Assembly: GCA_963693085.1 (NCBI GenBank)
Contig: OY856409.1
Span: forward strand, 1,335,227,915 to 1,335,291,914
Length of the DNA stretch: 64,000 nucleotides
Source of the DNA: Alisma plantago-aquatica
Lineage: Eukaryota > Streptophyta > Magnoliopsida > Alismatales > Alismataceae
Direction of reading: 5' to 3'
The notes under the pieces were generated by a model. That model was given only the letters and a program-made list of their open reading frames with translations. It was not told where the DNA came from and did not search any database. The translations under genes were made by a program, and so were the position numbers. Position 1 is the stretch's first letter, and each line of letters opens with the position of its first letter. This document shows, piece after piece, positions 1-11,526 of this stretch.

Positions 1-1890
1 TCATTCAAAGACTATTTGCACCATCTTTCCCTATACTTGCATGATGTGAAGGAGAACATGTGGTTCTTAATTAGGAAAAGTGTCACTTCATAGAGAAGGA
101 AGGCATGCTCTAGGATTTTTTTAGTCCTAGATGGATAGAAGTGATATATGTGGTATTAAAATCATTGCTAATCTAGATCCTCCCTCTTTGGTGGAAATAG
201 TTAGATGTTTTCTAATTCATGAAGGTTTCTATTGTAGATTTATCACAAATTTACAATCGAAGGACGCTAAATTCAGATTTTACAATGATTTCCTCCAAGG
301 TTTCAATCACCTTAAGGAGGCATTGGTGTCCACACTTGTGATTCAAGCTCCAAATTGATCTTTACAGATTAAGATCATGTTTGACACCAAGACTATGATG
401 TAAGACAAGTTATGTCATATGCATGGATTGAAAGCCTCATGTTATCAACTATGCCAGTAATACAACACATGAAGCACAAAAGAACTATGCTATAACATAG
501 AAAGAGATCCTTGCCATTTTATACATTTGACAAGTTCATATCACACTCAGTGGGTCATGTGTCATTTTTTACACAAACAATGCAACTGTCTAGTATTTAT
601 TGCCAAAAAGAGACAAAGATGTGGCTTATGTGATGGATTTTGCTTTTATATAAATTTGATTTAGAAATCCAAGACACAAAATGGAAGGGAAAATGTGGTG
701 GCATAACACTTGAGTAGGTTATAGTATGAGGAACGTGACATGGTACCCATAAATGGTGTTATTCTAGAAGACCCAGTGACAAAGGTTACCAAAGTACCTC
801 GGGGTGGGTTCACATCATAGTATGTTGATATTGTTAACTCCCAACAGTTGGTACAGTGGACCTTGACTACAAAGGAAATGACAATATAAAATTATTATCT
901 AATGTCAAAATTTTCTTGGGATGATCCATTTTCCAAGTTCTTCTCAAATGGACTATCAATGATGAATTCCTGAGGAGAATTCCTTCTTTTCAAGACCAAT
1001 GCAATTATAGCTCTACATATGAGCACATGATCTCAAATGTAATAGCCAAAAAAGTTATGTAGTGTAAACTTACTGGTCGACAATTTTGAAATAATCACAT
1101 AACTTCACCGAGTCATGTGACCAATGTCACTAGACTAGTAACATCTCCAAGTGGGACAAGATGCCTCTCCAACTTTGGCAAGAAGTCAATATCTTTGATG
1201 TGTGGTGAGTGGATTGCATGTGTCCATTTCCTTCTTATTTTGGTTTTTTGTACATCTTACTGACTATGGAGTACTTTTTCAAGTGGATTTAAGAAATCCT
1301 CACCATGTCAAGTGTTTCAAATATGGTTATCAAGCTATTTACAGACATCATTCTTCCATGAATCTTCATATATGATGGGGTATCATTTTCTAGAGTGCAA
1401 CTTCAAGGATCTACCTATTAAGTATGAAGTATCACATTATGTATCAACACCTTGTCATCCACAGATGAGAAGACAACTGTGGTATCCAATAGACATATCA
1501 AACCCATATTGGAAAAGTCTATTAGCCAAGCACTTAAATTTGATAAGAAGAAATTCAAACAACATAGATAGATCCAACTACATGAGTTAAGGAAATTTGT
1601 TTGATAGTGTATGTGTGTGTGCATATCTATACAAACAAGACAAAGTTGTGGCGTGATAGGCCCATGAGAAGAAAATATTTTAAGGAAGGAAACCAATTGC
1701 TACTACATAATGCCCAACTTTGCCTCTTCCTATAAAAGTTGAAGACAATGGCCATGGACATATATCATTGACAACATCTACTTTATGTGGCTATTAACAT
1801 CTAGCTAAACAAGTCCAATGAATTAAAAATCAATGTGAATCATATTAGATGCTACCCATGGTAGAGGATATAAATTAAGATCATTCATTG
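1..1890 (+). pseudogene. Decayed Athila-type Ty3/gypsy pol (late RT, RNase H, integrase)
   Basis: Translation in shifting frames follows, in order, the C-terminal half of the pol of the nearly whole element at 20.7-24.9 kb. About 1-110 matches RT just after the catalytic box. 131-358 matches the RT connection (FLIHEGFYCRFI against [21 protein letters not shown]). About 360-720 matches RNase H. About 880-1300 matches the integrase zinc finger and core. 1312-1590 matches the core up to a counterpart of the YHPQ motif (PCHPQM). 1620-1880 matches the integrase C-terminus (TKLWRD, RRK, EG, then FKIN near the end). Stops and frameshifts occur throughout, so it is inactive. The left part lies outside the window. 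It is an older member of the same lineage as the element at 18-29 kb. Confidence 0.85.
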
Positions 1891-2129
1891 GAGCTATCTA
1901 CAACTCCATTATTGAATTGACATCGAGACGTCAATCTATCAATGTGCAAAAAAGTGGTGCTTTTTGAGAGGAAACTTGATATTTGTCATAGATTTTTATG
2001 TCCTTTAATTTTAATTAGTTAATTGCATTAAGTGTTATTCTATATTTTGTATAGATTGTTATTGATTGGAATTCTAACTACTTGAATTAATTATAGGTGG
2101 AAAGTGTTGATTGCAGCAGAAGTAAATCT

Positions 2130-2560
2130 ACAACATAGTTCAACTAGTAGATTATCTAGGTAGATGAGTTCTTTGACAAGTTATTGAGAGTGTGTAGGTC
2201 CAAGTTTAATTGAATCTAGTCGATCAGCTAGCATCACTAGTGAGCATTAGTTTTTAATGTCCTTATCGAGGCCAATTCTAGTATGTTAGCTGCAAGCATT
2301 AGCTGGTTTACTAGAAGGATGATGAAGACCTACCTACTAATTCTAGTCATATGGTTTGCTAGTCAACTGGATAGATGGGAAATATATGCACTACAAGAAT
2401 AACTACCTAAACAACTAAAGTAATTAGCCAATTATATAGTGGACCAAATATGCATCAACATAAGCATTAGTTGTTTAGATAGTGGACGCTAGTTGGTATA
2501 CTAGCACATTCTAGGATGACTTAATTGACAATATGTGAGCTCAATTTCTTATACATGCAA
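2130..2560. repeat. CTAG-word-rich region behind the Athila pol relic
   Basis: Short degenerate words built on CTAGT, CTAGTCGA, AGCTAGC and GCTAGT recur in both orientations. No reading frame is visible. The region begins about 250 bp after the end of the pol relic. That is the same relative position as the GCCCGAC-word region that begins about 220 bp after the intact pol near 25.1 kb. I infer that it is the equivalent post-pol module of this older element. A similar vocabulary returns at 31560-31960. Confidence 0.5.
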
Positions 2561-3779
2561 ACACAATCCAGGCTCCCTTTTGATTGCACCTTTAGTTGGC
2601 CAATTAGGGGCTTTCTGGCATTTGGTTCTAGCATTGTCACCGTGAATTCTCATGGGATTGATATCACATATCATCATCTTTAACGCATTGATGAAGTTAT
2701 CATTCTCCCTTAGTTGAACCTCCCCCTATCATCTCTATGAACCTTTCTAGTATTATTCCACCTACATCCATTGTCTCCTATAGCTATCACCCTATATCAC
2801 ATCTCATTAATATGACAACCCCATCCTAAACCACTGCTGCCTCATTTACCTCCACCAAACTACAGTTATGCACTTAATGCCAACACCAATTCCTCTCTTT
2901 ATCCACTTACAATTCCAAATCCCTCTTTTCCATCCCCAATCCATGTCGATACCCAAGTTTGATGTTCACCTACCCCTTCTCTAGTGTCATGGATCTCAAA
3001 GAAGAAATGAAGGGTGTCACCAATGTCATTTCTAGCATGAAAGTAAAAGGGAAAGGTGAAAACCCTTGAATCATCTAGGTCTAAGATGACATGTATGCAA
3101 TGAGGTACTTTGCTTATTTAGGAACCACATACCACAAAAGCTACAAATGATTTGGTTAATTTTGATCATCAGTCCACATCGATTACTTATTCTGACATAC
3201 ATCTACAGATTTTTGGTGTTGCAACTAGTGGGTTGTTGGATCTTGATAGAACAAATGGAAGAAGAACAACCACAAGCAACATAGATAGCTAAAATTGTAG
3301 GGAAATCTAACTCACAATAGTCCCCTACACATACAAGATGCAAGTGCATTTGGGAACAAAATCCTCCCAACCCAGAAAATGTAAAGAATCTCTAACAAAT
3401 GAACATAAAGCAACATTTTCCAAACTCAATGTGGTTGGTGTTCAAATTCCCCATTGGTCATGTGCAAACACACTATTAAAACTCATATTCTAACATCAAA
3501 TTGAGCATGTTTTTGGCATTTGAGGCTAATTCATTTTTCTTACACAATACATCTAGTGTATCATTAGTTAATATATGGTTTATGAGTAGGTATAGAAGAA
3601 CTTGGGAAAACAAAGTTGATGAATGCATATTCATCCTATTTTAGCTGCACTTAGAACTTCGTTTCACATTTACATTTTCCAGTTTGTTTTAAATTTGATT
3701 CAATTTATTTTTCCTTTGTTTAATGCTATTTTGTTAGGGTTTTGATCACAGTTCCTTTACTTCATGTCAAGTTTGAGAT
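2561..3779. other. Intergenic, no gene seen
   Basis: No frame longer than about 60 codons and no recognisable domain. Given its position it may be the degraded remainder of the Athila copy that starts the window, but I see no env-like motif, polypurine tract or LTR boundary to support that. Confidence 0.4.
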
Positions 3780-4560
3780 TTGATCTCTAGACACCACCTT
3801 CAGATGATGGTCCCAATGAACGGCCCCATTGAGGCTCAATTAAGATTTACTTCATGTCAAGTTCCTTTACTTCATGTCAAGTTTCAAACAAGATTTAGGC
3901 ATCAATCCACTATCACCTTTAATGGACCCATTTAGGCTCATATTCAATAGCCATCCAACACCACTCACCATTTTCTCCCCTCCCCTGCCAAAATACTTCC
4001 AGTCAACCTATTGAGGTTAGTCTTGATAGTCTAGCCTCGATATACTACCATTATAGCCTACCCTGATAGTCACCTATCAAGGTCCAGCCTCAAATCCATC
4101 TAACAAAGTCTAGCCTCGAGATCTAGATAATAGAGTCCAACCTCAGGAATTACTTGTTGAGAGTCATACATAAAATCATGTCTCCTACACACCTATTGAG
4201 GTACTAGTATTGAGGCTGCTATTGTAGAGACCATCATAGAAACTGTGTGATGCCTTGCCTTCTCTAGCATTGTCTTTACCATAACTGGAGGTGGATGGGA
4301 GTTTGTTTCTCTTACTCTATCCCATATACAAATACAAGGCCCTAGCCTTGTGTCTAGGAATCGTCTTTGATGCTAAAACGTTACTGCATTCTGAATTTAA
4401 CATCCATCAACCATTTTGATTAAGGATTTAAGGTTTAGACCTCGATGGAGGCTAGCTGAAGACACTCGAGCATCCACATATAGCACTATCGATAGCCACC
4501 TTTGATAGCTATGAACCATCTACCACCTATTGACCCTTCACAAGACTCGACTAGAGGAAA
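3780..4560. repeat. GCCTCGA/TCGAGGC word-rich region
   Basis: Words such as TTGAGGCTCAAT, AGCCTCGA, CAGCCTCA, CCTCGATGGAGGCT and GATAGTC recur at short irregular spacing in both orientations. A phrase with CTTCATGTCAAGTT is also repeated three times near 3760-3880. It is non-coding. The organisation resembles the word-rich LTR and post-pol regions of the Athila element at 18-29 kb, but with another vocabulary, so it is probably part of another LTR element. No boundary could be fixed. Confidence 0.4.
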
Positions 4561-6137
4561 GAAGGATACAATGATTTCTAATCTAACCTAACAAACATTC
4601 TACTTCATCCTTGCTACATGTGTCAAGTCAACATCATCTCCAAGCTTGAAGGTTGTTTTCATACACCATAGATGCAATCCTTCTATTTATAGTGATGATG
4701 ACTATTTCTTGTTCTCCTTATTTTGTCAAACTCATTATTTCTATGAGGAAGAGCAGTCCTCTCACTAGGATGTGGATGGTAACCTCATTTTTCCATTTTT
4801 CTCTACTTATTGCATACATTCTTGAATGAACCATTTCATATTTTAAATGCCTTGCTCGTGTGCTTGGCCAACATATTTGCTTGATTATCTAAACTTGGGT
4901 GTAGAGAATTTCAAACCTAAGCCTAAGGATATTGGTGGATTCTTGTTAAACCCTAAACGAGAAGTTAATATAGGTATTTACTGAGGTAATGAGTACATAA
5001 CCTCTAAGTAATCTCACAATGAGCCTAGGGTGATATATGTTTAGTTTGAATCCTTATTAAAAAAGGACTATATTTACCTATCCTTAATGTTATGTGTTTA
5101 TGCTTTCCTGTGATGTAGTGAGTTAGTGGACTTAGGTAGTGGCGGTGAAATCCACCCACCCTACTATTTCCATCCATCCACTAATCTAGAGATTTATTTT
5201 GTCTTTTTATTGCAATCATAGCATACTCAAACAACAACTAACTTTTTGTGATAATACTAGTTCTTTCTTGGTTACTTTGGTCTGATAATTTTCATATACG
5301 TCATCATTTGGCTTCAATCCTAAATTATATTGCAACAAGATTTGTCCATTTGCGGGTGGGACTATCATACAATTGGTTTAGGTAAAATATAGGGATTTCA
5401 TCTCTAGAGAATTTCTGGTACGATAAAAATCTTACATCAAATTAAGTATTATGTAGTTTCATTGATAAAACTTATATTTCAACATTGATCAATGTTAGGT
5501 GTTTTATGCTAAGTCATTTTTCTTCAACAGTTGACCAGTGCATTGTTAGATGACTCTAGAGTTTATGAGTAGGTTTTAAAGAATTTGCGGCAACAATACC
5601 CCCCACAAAATTTGATTTTAGAGTCGTAATGCATGATCATATATTGGATGCACATGACCTCACTGCATTTTTATTGGTAATGATGAAAATTGGATAAAAG
5701 AATGTTAAATGTTAAATGCTAAGATAAAACATGAGTATTATGATTAGTACAAGATGTGAGAAGAAGTTTTTGGCATGCCCCAATCTTATCCCATGGTAAA
5801 AAGGAAAACAACCTCCACAATCCTATGGTGTGACATATGCATCACGTCCTCACCTACACCATCCTGAAAAGAGGATCTAAAGAGGGGTCAGTCGCCTACC
5901 ATGACAAATATTTCATTTGGTATATTATGCACACCAAGGCAATCCATTTGGGGGAGATGCTTATTGACTACATTACCATTCTTTAGTTCATACAGTATCC
6001 ACTCCATTCACTTGTGGCATCCTCGTAAATGCATGTTACTTACTTGGTTTATACACACAATGGATTTGAGGTGATATTGGTTTTAGTATGATTGATTTGT
6101 ACTACCTACACACACTCAATTTCATCAGGAATTAACG
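4561..6137. other. Intergenic, no gene seen
   Basis: AT-rich sequence with no convincing frame or repeat. A phrase ending TTTATGAGTAGGT near 5570 resembles one near 3575, which hints at two fragments of one old repeat. Confidence 0.4.
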
Positions 6138-6222
6138 GATTATATTTTTGAAAAAAATATTACATCCTGAAAAACTACTTAAGTGTATTCTTCTCTGAAT
6201 ACACTCGAGTGTATTCTAGCCT

Positions 6223-6225
<3 letters not shown>
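6138..6225 (-). mobile_element. MITE fragment, CTCGAG-palindrome family (end piece)
   Basis: This matches the reverse complement of the first 90 bp or so of the full copies at 17958 and 45413, including the perfect 20-bp palindrome GAATACACTCGAGTGTATTC at 6197-6216 and the end CTAGCCTGAC. It abuts directly on (TA)n, as the full copies do. The rest of the element is missing. Confidence 0.75.
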
Positions 6226-6301
<76 letters not shown>

Positions 6302-6310
6302 TGTGTGAGA
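6226..6310. repeat. Compound microsatellite (TA)n(GT)n
   Basis: About 35 bp of TA followed by about 45 bp of GT with one interruption. It separates two different MITE pieces. Confidence 0.95.
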
Positions 6311-6316
6311 GAGTAT

Positions 6317-6643
6317 ATATTCACTGCCCACACGGGTAACTAAATTTTGTTACTCGTGGATCCATTTTGTAATAGGAAGGAACCTGATTGTAATGAGACA
6401 ATCAAATTTTTAATACAATGACTATTTTTGTAAATACAGCGTGGAAATTTTATTTTCCCTTTGAATACAGTAAAAATTATATTTATAATAGCAGTTTACA
6501 TAGTATTACAAAATGAGTATTTGTATTATAATTTTGGTCATTCATTACAATGTTGGTTGTCTCATTACAAATACATGGCTTCCCATTACAAAACAGATGC
6601 ATGGGTAACTAACCTTAGTTACCCACACGCGTAACGAATGAAT

Positions 6644-6648
<5 letters not shown>
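6317..6648. mobile_element. MITE-like element flanked by TA repeats (second family)
   Basis: A 330-bp non-coding unit between microsatellites. Inverted terminal motifs share GGGTAACTAA (6334-6343) with TTAGTTACCC (6615-6624). The right end itself folds as GGGTAACTAA-CC-TTAGTTACCC. ATTACAA and TTGTAAT words recur inside. No transposase is present. It is assigned to MITEs by structure only, and the exact ends inside the TA tract cannot be fixed. Confidence 0.55.
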
Positions 6649-6687
<39 letters not shown>

Positions 6688-6816
6688 TGTATATGTATAT
6701 ATATGTATATATACATACATATACATATAGATATTCATATATATAAATATATGTATATATACATACATATACATATATACATATATATGTACATATATAC
6801 ATATATATAATACGAG
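6649..6816. repeat. TA/TATACA-rich microsatellite
   Basis: A long run of TA followed by imperfect TATACA/TATGTA repeats. The 104-codon minus-strand frame across it is a product of the repeat. Confidence 0.9.
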
Positions 6817-6861
6817 TAGAAAGGTGCATTGGAGACAGAAAATTGCTTTGAAATATCATTT

Positions 6862-8575
6862 TTTGGAAAATCTAGGTAAATATATTTCCTAACCCCAAGA
6901 AGGGGACAAAATTACAAACTACACACGAGCATGTAGTTCACATGATGAATACTATGCCAATAAGAGTTTGGAAGCTCTTATATTACAATAAATTCTAGTT
7001 CCTACAAACAATAAGAGAACTATTTTACAATTTATGTTTGTTGGCCTTGAATAATAGACAGATGTCCTTTTCTAATATGCTAAAGATAGTGATTTTATCG
7101 CAGTCACTTCCTCCATGAAATCTCTTATTTCTTTTCATCCATATGTGATGAAAGCATCCCATTAAGGCTCATAACTCAGTAATTTTGTTATCTTTATATC
7201 TTCCTCCAACATTGGTGAGGCATGACTGAGGAGAGTAAAAACATATGATGTTCAATTTTAGTTGAGCACGACCCCTTAGGTATCTCCATACCTTAAAGTC
7301 ACCAAACATATGATCGATAGATTCATCAGTTTGAAGGCAAAACCTGCAAGTCAAATTAGAGATAATACTCAACCTATTCATTTTCTCAGTCGTCGAAAGT
7401 AAGTTCTTTAGAGCTCTATAAGTTGTACAACTCCATCTCAGTTGGTGTATTGATAACCAAAGGTTCTCATAAGCTTTATCAATAGTTTGATTTGATGGCA
7501 ACTCGCCCATAGACCTTTGTCATCTAGATTATTGAATCTCTCCAAGCTGTGACCATCTTTCTCCAACAAGCAGAAAAGCCTCTAATTCAGTTAGGATGAA
7601 TCAGGTTAGTTCCATATCTCACACCTATCTAAGAGCTCCATGTAGATTGTTCATGCAGTAGCTTTTTAATCCTCTTCATAGTATGATAGTCAGCAAAATT
7701 AGTTAAGCAACAAAGACCAAGGCCACCTTCTTGACTAGGGTATGCAAGCTTCAGCTAGCTAGCTGGATGGTGAGGACTTCCCAAATAAAATTTGACATGA
7801 GAATTTTCATATGTACTAGAGAAGACCTAGGAATTTTGCCTTGCCTCATCCAGTAGTTTATAAGACCCATAGCATAGTGCTTCATGAGCATAAGTCTACC
7901 ATCCATAGAGATTCTAGACCCCGACCACTTACTGATCATGTCCTTCAAACAATCAAGATGATCATGGTAGTGTTTTCTTCTGATATTGCCACCTGCCAAG
8001 GGAAATCTGAGATACTTGGTCAGTCACTCCCCTTTTTGGATCCCCATAGATTCAACCAATGTTTCTTTCTTTCTGCACGAAGATGAGAGATATATACTTA
8101 TTTTCAGAGGATTATATTTCATATCGGATATTCTCCCAAAATATTGGAGAAGAAACCTAAGAGAATGCAGTGTATGTGAACCACCTTCAACAAAGATTAA
8201 TACATCATATGTGAACATTAAGTGATTGAGCACCTTGCCCCTATTGATGGCATAAGGACCGGTCGATTTGTTCACATAAGCGTCATCTATTCTTCTACTA
8301 AGCCCTTTCATGGCAATGGTGAAAAGGAGAGGAGAAAGTGGTTCTCCCTATCAAAGCCCATTGTAATTCTTGAAGAAGCCCATAGAGATACCATTGAGAA
8401 GTAAGGAGAATGAAGGAGTTTCAACACATTGCTTGACCATGTCAACCATTGTTAACAAAAACCAAGACCTTGAAGACAATTCCATAGATATGTCCATCGA
8501 ATGGAATCAAAAGCCTTGGTAATATCTAGCTTGATACATGTAGAAGGAGAACTAACCTTCCTATTGAAATTGATA
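6862..8575 (-). pseudogene. Decayed L1-type LINE reverse transcriptase (5'-truncated)
   Basis: Read on the minus strand from 8575 down, L1 ORF2 motifs appear in order. They are KLDITKAFDSI near 8540-8505; a GFFK / PLSPLLFTIAM-like block near 8350-8310; FTYDVLIF at about 8230-8210, at the place of the catalytic FADD box (key residues altered); GGNIRRKHY and SMDGRLMLMKH at 7995-7870; and the zinc-binding tail with CRFC and H at 7350-7290. Stops and a frameshift near 8450 break it. The 3' end lies near 6862 and carries a small hairpin (CCCC-AAGAA-GGGG, 6893-6905) before an A-rich tail. The 5' part is lost at the edge of the next repeat. Confidence 0.85.
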
Positions 8576-9447
8576 GTATGGTATTTACATATGTATGGAT
8601 ACTCTAAATAAGCTTAGTCTATTGTACATGCACAAAATGTAAAGTCAAGAAACATGTTTAGTCAATCATCAATTTAGTTCAAGCGGAAAGGATGATATCA
8701 TCCCAATATTGAATAAAAATAGGTTAGAGGACCTTCATTCATAAGATATCATTTATTTAATATCAAAATAGGAAAATAATCTCAAGGAAATAGGATTCAT
8801 TAAAGGATTTAATATTACACACAAAGATTATTCAATATATGTCTCATATGGGAAGAGGTTTAGCAGTCATAATAGTAACACCCAGATATATCAGCAAGAT
8901 GTACATAACTTTGTTGAAAGCCTAAGTATCCATTGCACCACTAATATTAGGTTCAAGATCACACTAAAACCTCCCACTAAACTTGCCATAACCTAGCATG
9001 CAACCACAACTTTCCCAAAACTAGCCCCCAGACCTTTGAGGTTGGGTGTCTCAAGTAGAGTAGGGGGCACTTTTGGCGTCAACTCTAGCCCCAAAACTAG
9101 AAAAGCTTCTCATAATGGAAAGGAAGTTTCCTGGTGAGGGAATTAGAAGGGAATGGCATGAAGACACAGAAATTGACCACACTCCCTCCAAAGGTAGATG
9201 GATTTGATAGAGAGGAAGTGGCATGTTTAGGTGAATGTATCTATTTACTTCTTGAAGGCCTTTGATGCTCATGTGGTTTTGGTTTTATATGGAAGTTAGT
9301 AAGAATGTCTCCAGCTTTGGAGACTAAGAATCTCAGAAAGAATGATTTGGAGGTTTATTTCTTATTTGGACTTTGGAAGAAATAAAATATTCCTATACAT
9401 AACCAAAGATGAAACCACTAGAGTATAAAATCTCGAAGAGAGAAGGT

Positions 9448-9450
<3 letters not shown>

Positions 9451-9481
<31 letters not shown>
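9451..9481. repeat. (TA)n microsatellite
   Basis: A pure TA run within copy A. Copy B has only ATATATTATAAAA at this place. Confidence 0.95.
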
Positions 9482-9485
<4 letters not shown>

Positions 9486-10617
9486 TAAAGAATGAGAGTA
9501 TGGGATTGTTGTTTGACTGGTTTCCTTTTGTGTATATAACATTTAGTGTGATAGAAAGATTTTTGGAAAAATCTAACTTGATAAAACAAAAATAATTCCT
9601 TATCCTAATTTAATATCCTTTCTTTGGGAAACAAAAATTAAGTAAAGAAAATAAACTAACACTACTTTCTTCTTTATATATAATTCAATGAATTATTTAA
9701 TATAGAAAAAGTATTTTTGGTATCATTTTAATAAATATATTATAATGTATATTGTATATATATGGTATATATGACCCTTTAGAGAACATCCACTCATGAG
9801 GGAATTATAATTTGATTTATATTTCTTTAAATACATCTTTTCATGTTAGTTTTTCCATTAAGTAAGCATAATATTGTTTCCTTCTAGGAGAAGGTATCTA
9901 TTTCCAAAATTATTTCAATCTTGCTTATCACAAATTGTATTATACTGATTACTTATAAGAGGAAACATCTTGATATTCCTTGTTCTATAATATTGCATTT
10001 TACTTCTATTCGATCTAAACAAAATGATGATGAGATTATCAAATTGATGATTTTTCATGTTTGATGAATTACAGAGGGAAGAAGGAAGTTTGCTACAAAA
10101 AGTGCCCAAATAATGTTATTATAATTTGCAATTGGTATTCTTCTTTTATCATATGTGATTTATGATGCTTCATACTTCAAATGGATTGTAACTTCATGGG
10201 AATATACTTCCTTTACCATAGGCTAGAGAGGGTAATTCTACCTACATGCTATTTCTATATAAGTAGAGAGAATATTGATACTAAATTAGATTTTCCTAAA
10301 ACTCATATATTGTTTTAAATGGAATAGTTTCATTAAATTCCATAAACAATCACCATATTTGGAAATGAGAATTTTATTGGAATTCTTTTATAATGAACAA
10401 TTTTATACATTTACTACACATAATAACTTAGTTTCTGTAAAGCAATTTGTTAGCCAAAGGTAAAATAAATCGCCCCACGTGTATGAAATACCCATTAGTA
10501 TTTATTTAGATGTTTATGAATTTTTTTTCACATTAATATATACACATTTGATAATAACTATTGATACATACCTTGTATGTATTATTGGGTTTGTTAATTG
10601 AATCATTCCATACTTGT

Positions 10618-10620
<3 letters not shown>

Positions 10621-10697
<77 letters not shown>
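10621..10697. repeat. (TA)n(TG)n microsatellite at the empty MITE site
   Basis: About 46 bp of TA then about 31 bp of TG. The flanks correspond to the sequences beside the MITE cluster in copy B. This is therefore the unoccupied counterpart of the microsatellite that holds the MITEs at 17.75-18.39 kb. Confidence 0.9.
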
Positions 10698-10699
<2 letters not shown>

Positions 10700-11039
10700 A
10701 TTTATAACGTACAAATTAACTTTACTTTTTTTACACATTACTCCAAATCTCATAAACTCTTATACTTCTTTTCATTTGAGTTTCCACTAGAAATTTTATT
10801 ATTTTAATTTGTCTAGGAAATAACAACATAAGTTTCTCAATTTATGTTAAGTTTCTCAATAATAATAAACTTATTTATACAACTGATAAGAAAAGATAAA
10901 ACTACTTTCTCATTAGTTTACACTTTTGATAGATATATAACATGTCTTTTAGGTGATGTATATGTTTAATGTATTTGTCTTTTTCTTGTATTCATTAAAT
11001 TCTCAAAACTCATTTTTTACTCTCTTTTTCTCTATCTTA

Positions 11040-11259
11040 AAAAAATGAGTCATCAAGGAGACTTCCTCTCCCCGACCCCTCATTGACCTATGGAGGCCCG
11101 ACACAGGAGCAGTAAGGTAAACCAAGTGTGCAACCCATTAGTTCCGGTGCAAACCATGTCAGACATAAATCCCAGCTTTATTCATCCCCATGAGGATTTG
11201 AAACTGAGACATCTGCCTACGTTCATAGTTCGATCACCAATGAGCTACACCCTTGTGAG
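11040..11259 (-). mobile_element. tRNA-derived SINE, 220 bp, with 15-bp target duplication
   Basis: On the minus strand it begins CTCACAAGGGTGTAGCTCAT. The TAGCTCATTGGT box resembles an RNA polymerase III A box, and GTTTCAAATCCTC about 45 bp later resembles a B box. The rest is tRNA-unrelated body, and it ends in a short T run. It is flanked by a perfect 15-bp direct repeat TTTTTCTCTATCTTA at 11025-11039 and 11260-11274. Copy B has this target once and no insert (near 29500-29515), which proves insertion. An open frame across it is not meaningful. Confidence 0.85.
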
Positions 11260-11526
11260 TTTTTCTCTATCTTATAGTTATAGGAAAACTCTAGAAAATC
11301 AATCGTAAACCAAAATCTACTATAGTGGTAAAAATATAATACTAACCCCTAATAAAATATTATCTAGTTAATACACATTAAAGTCTCAAAACAGTTATCA
11401 ACTAAAACACTACATTTCTTGATTTTTATGAATCCTGATAAATTCAAATTTAGGAAAAATGTTATTAATTCCATAGAAGAAAAACTAAGGTAGCATGGAT
11501 TAGGTTAGATACACAGAGTTGGATAT

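Noticed and set aside
6545..6859. 104-codon frame and similar ones at 10514-10753, 10598-10807, 13947-14132, 17786-18100, 45048-45477 and 62898-63128
   Set aside because: They are translations of TA, TG or TATACA microsatellites (Tyr-Ile or Cys-Val runs), not genes.
7841..8404. Plus-strand frames 7841-8086, 7986-8225, 8222-8404
   Set aside because: Antisense to the L1 relic, whose RT motifs are on the minus strand.
11090..11308. 72-codon plus-strand frame
   Set aside because: It runs through the SINE and its target duplication; antisense to the tRNA-like head.
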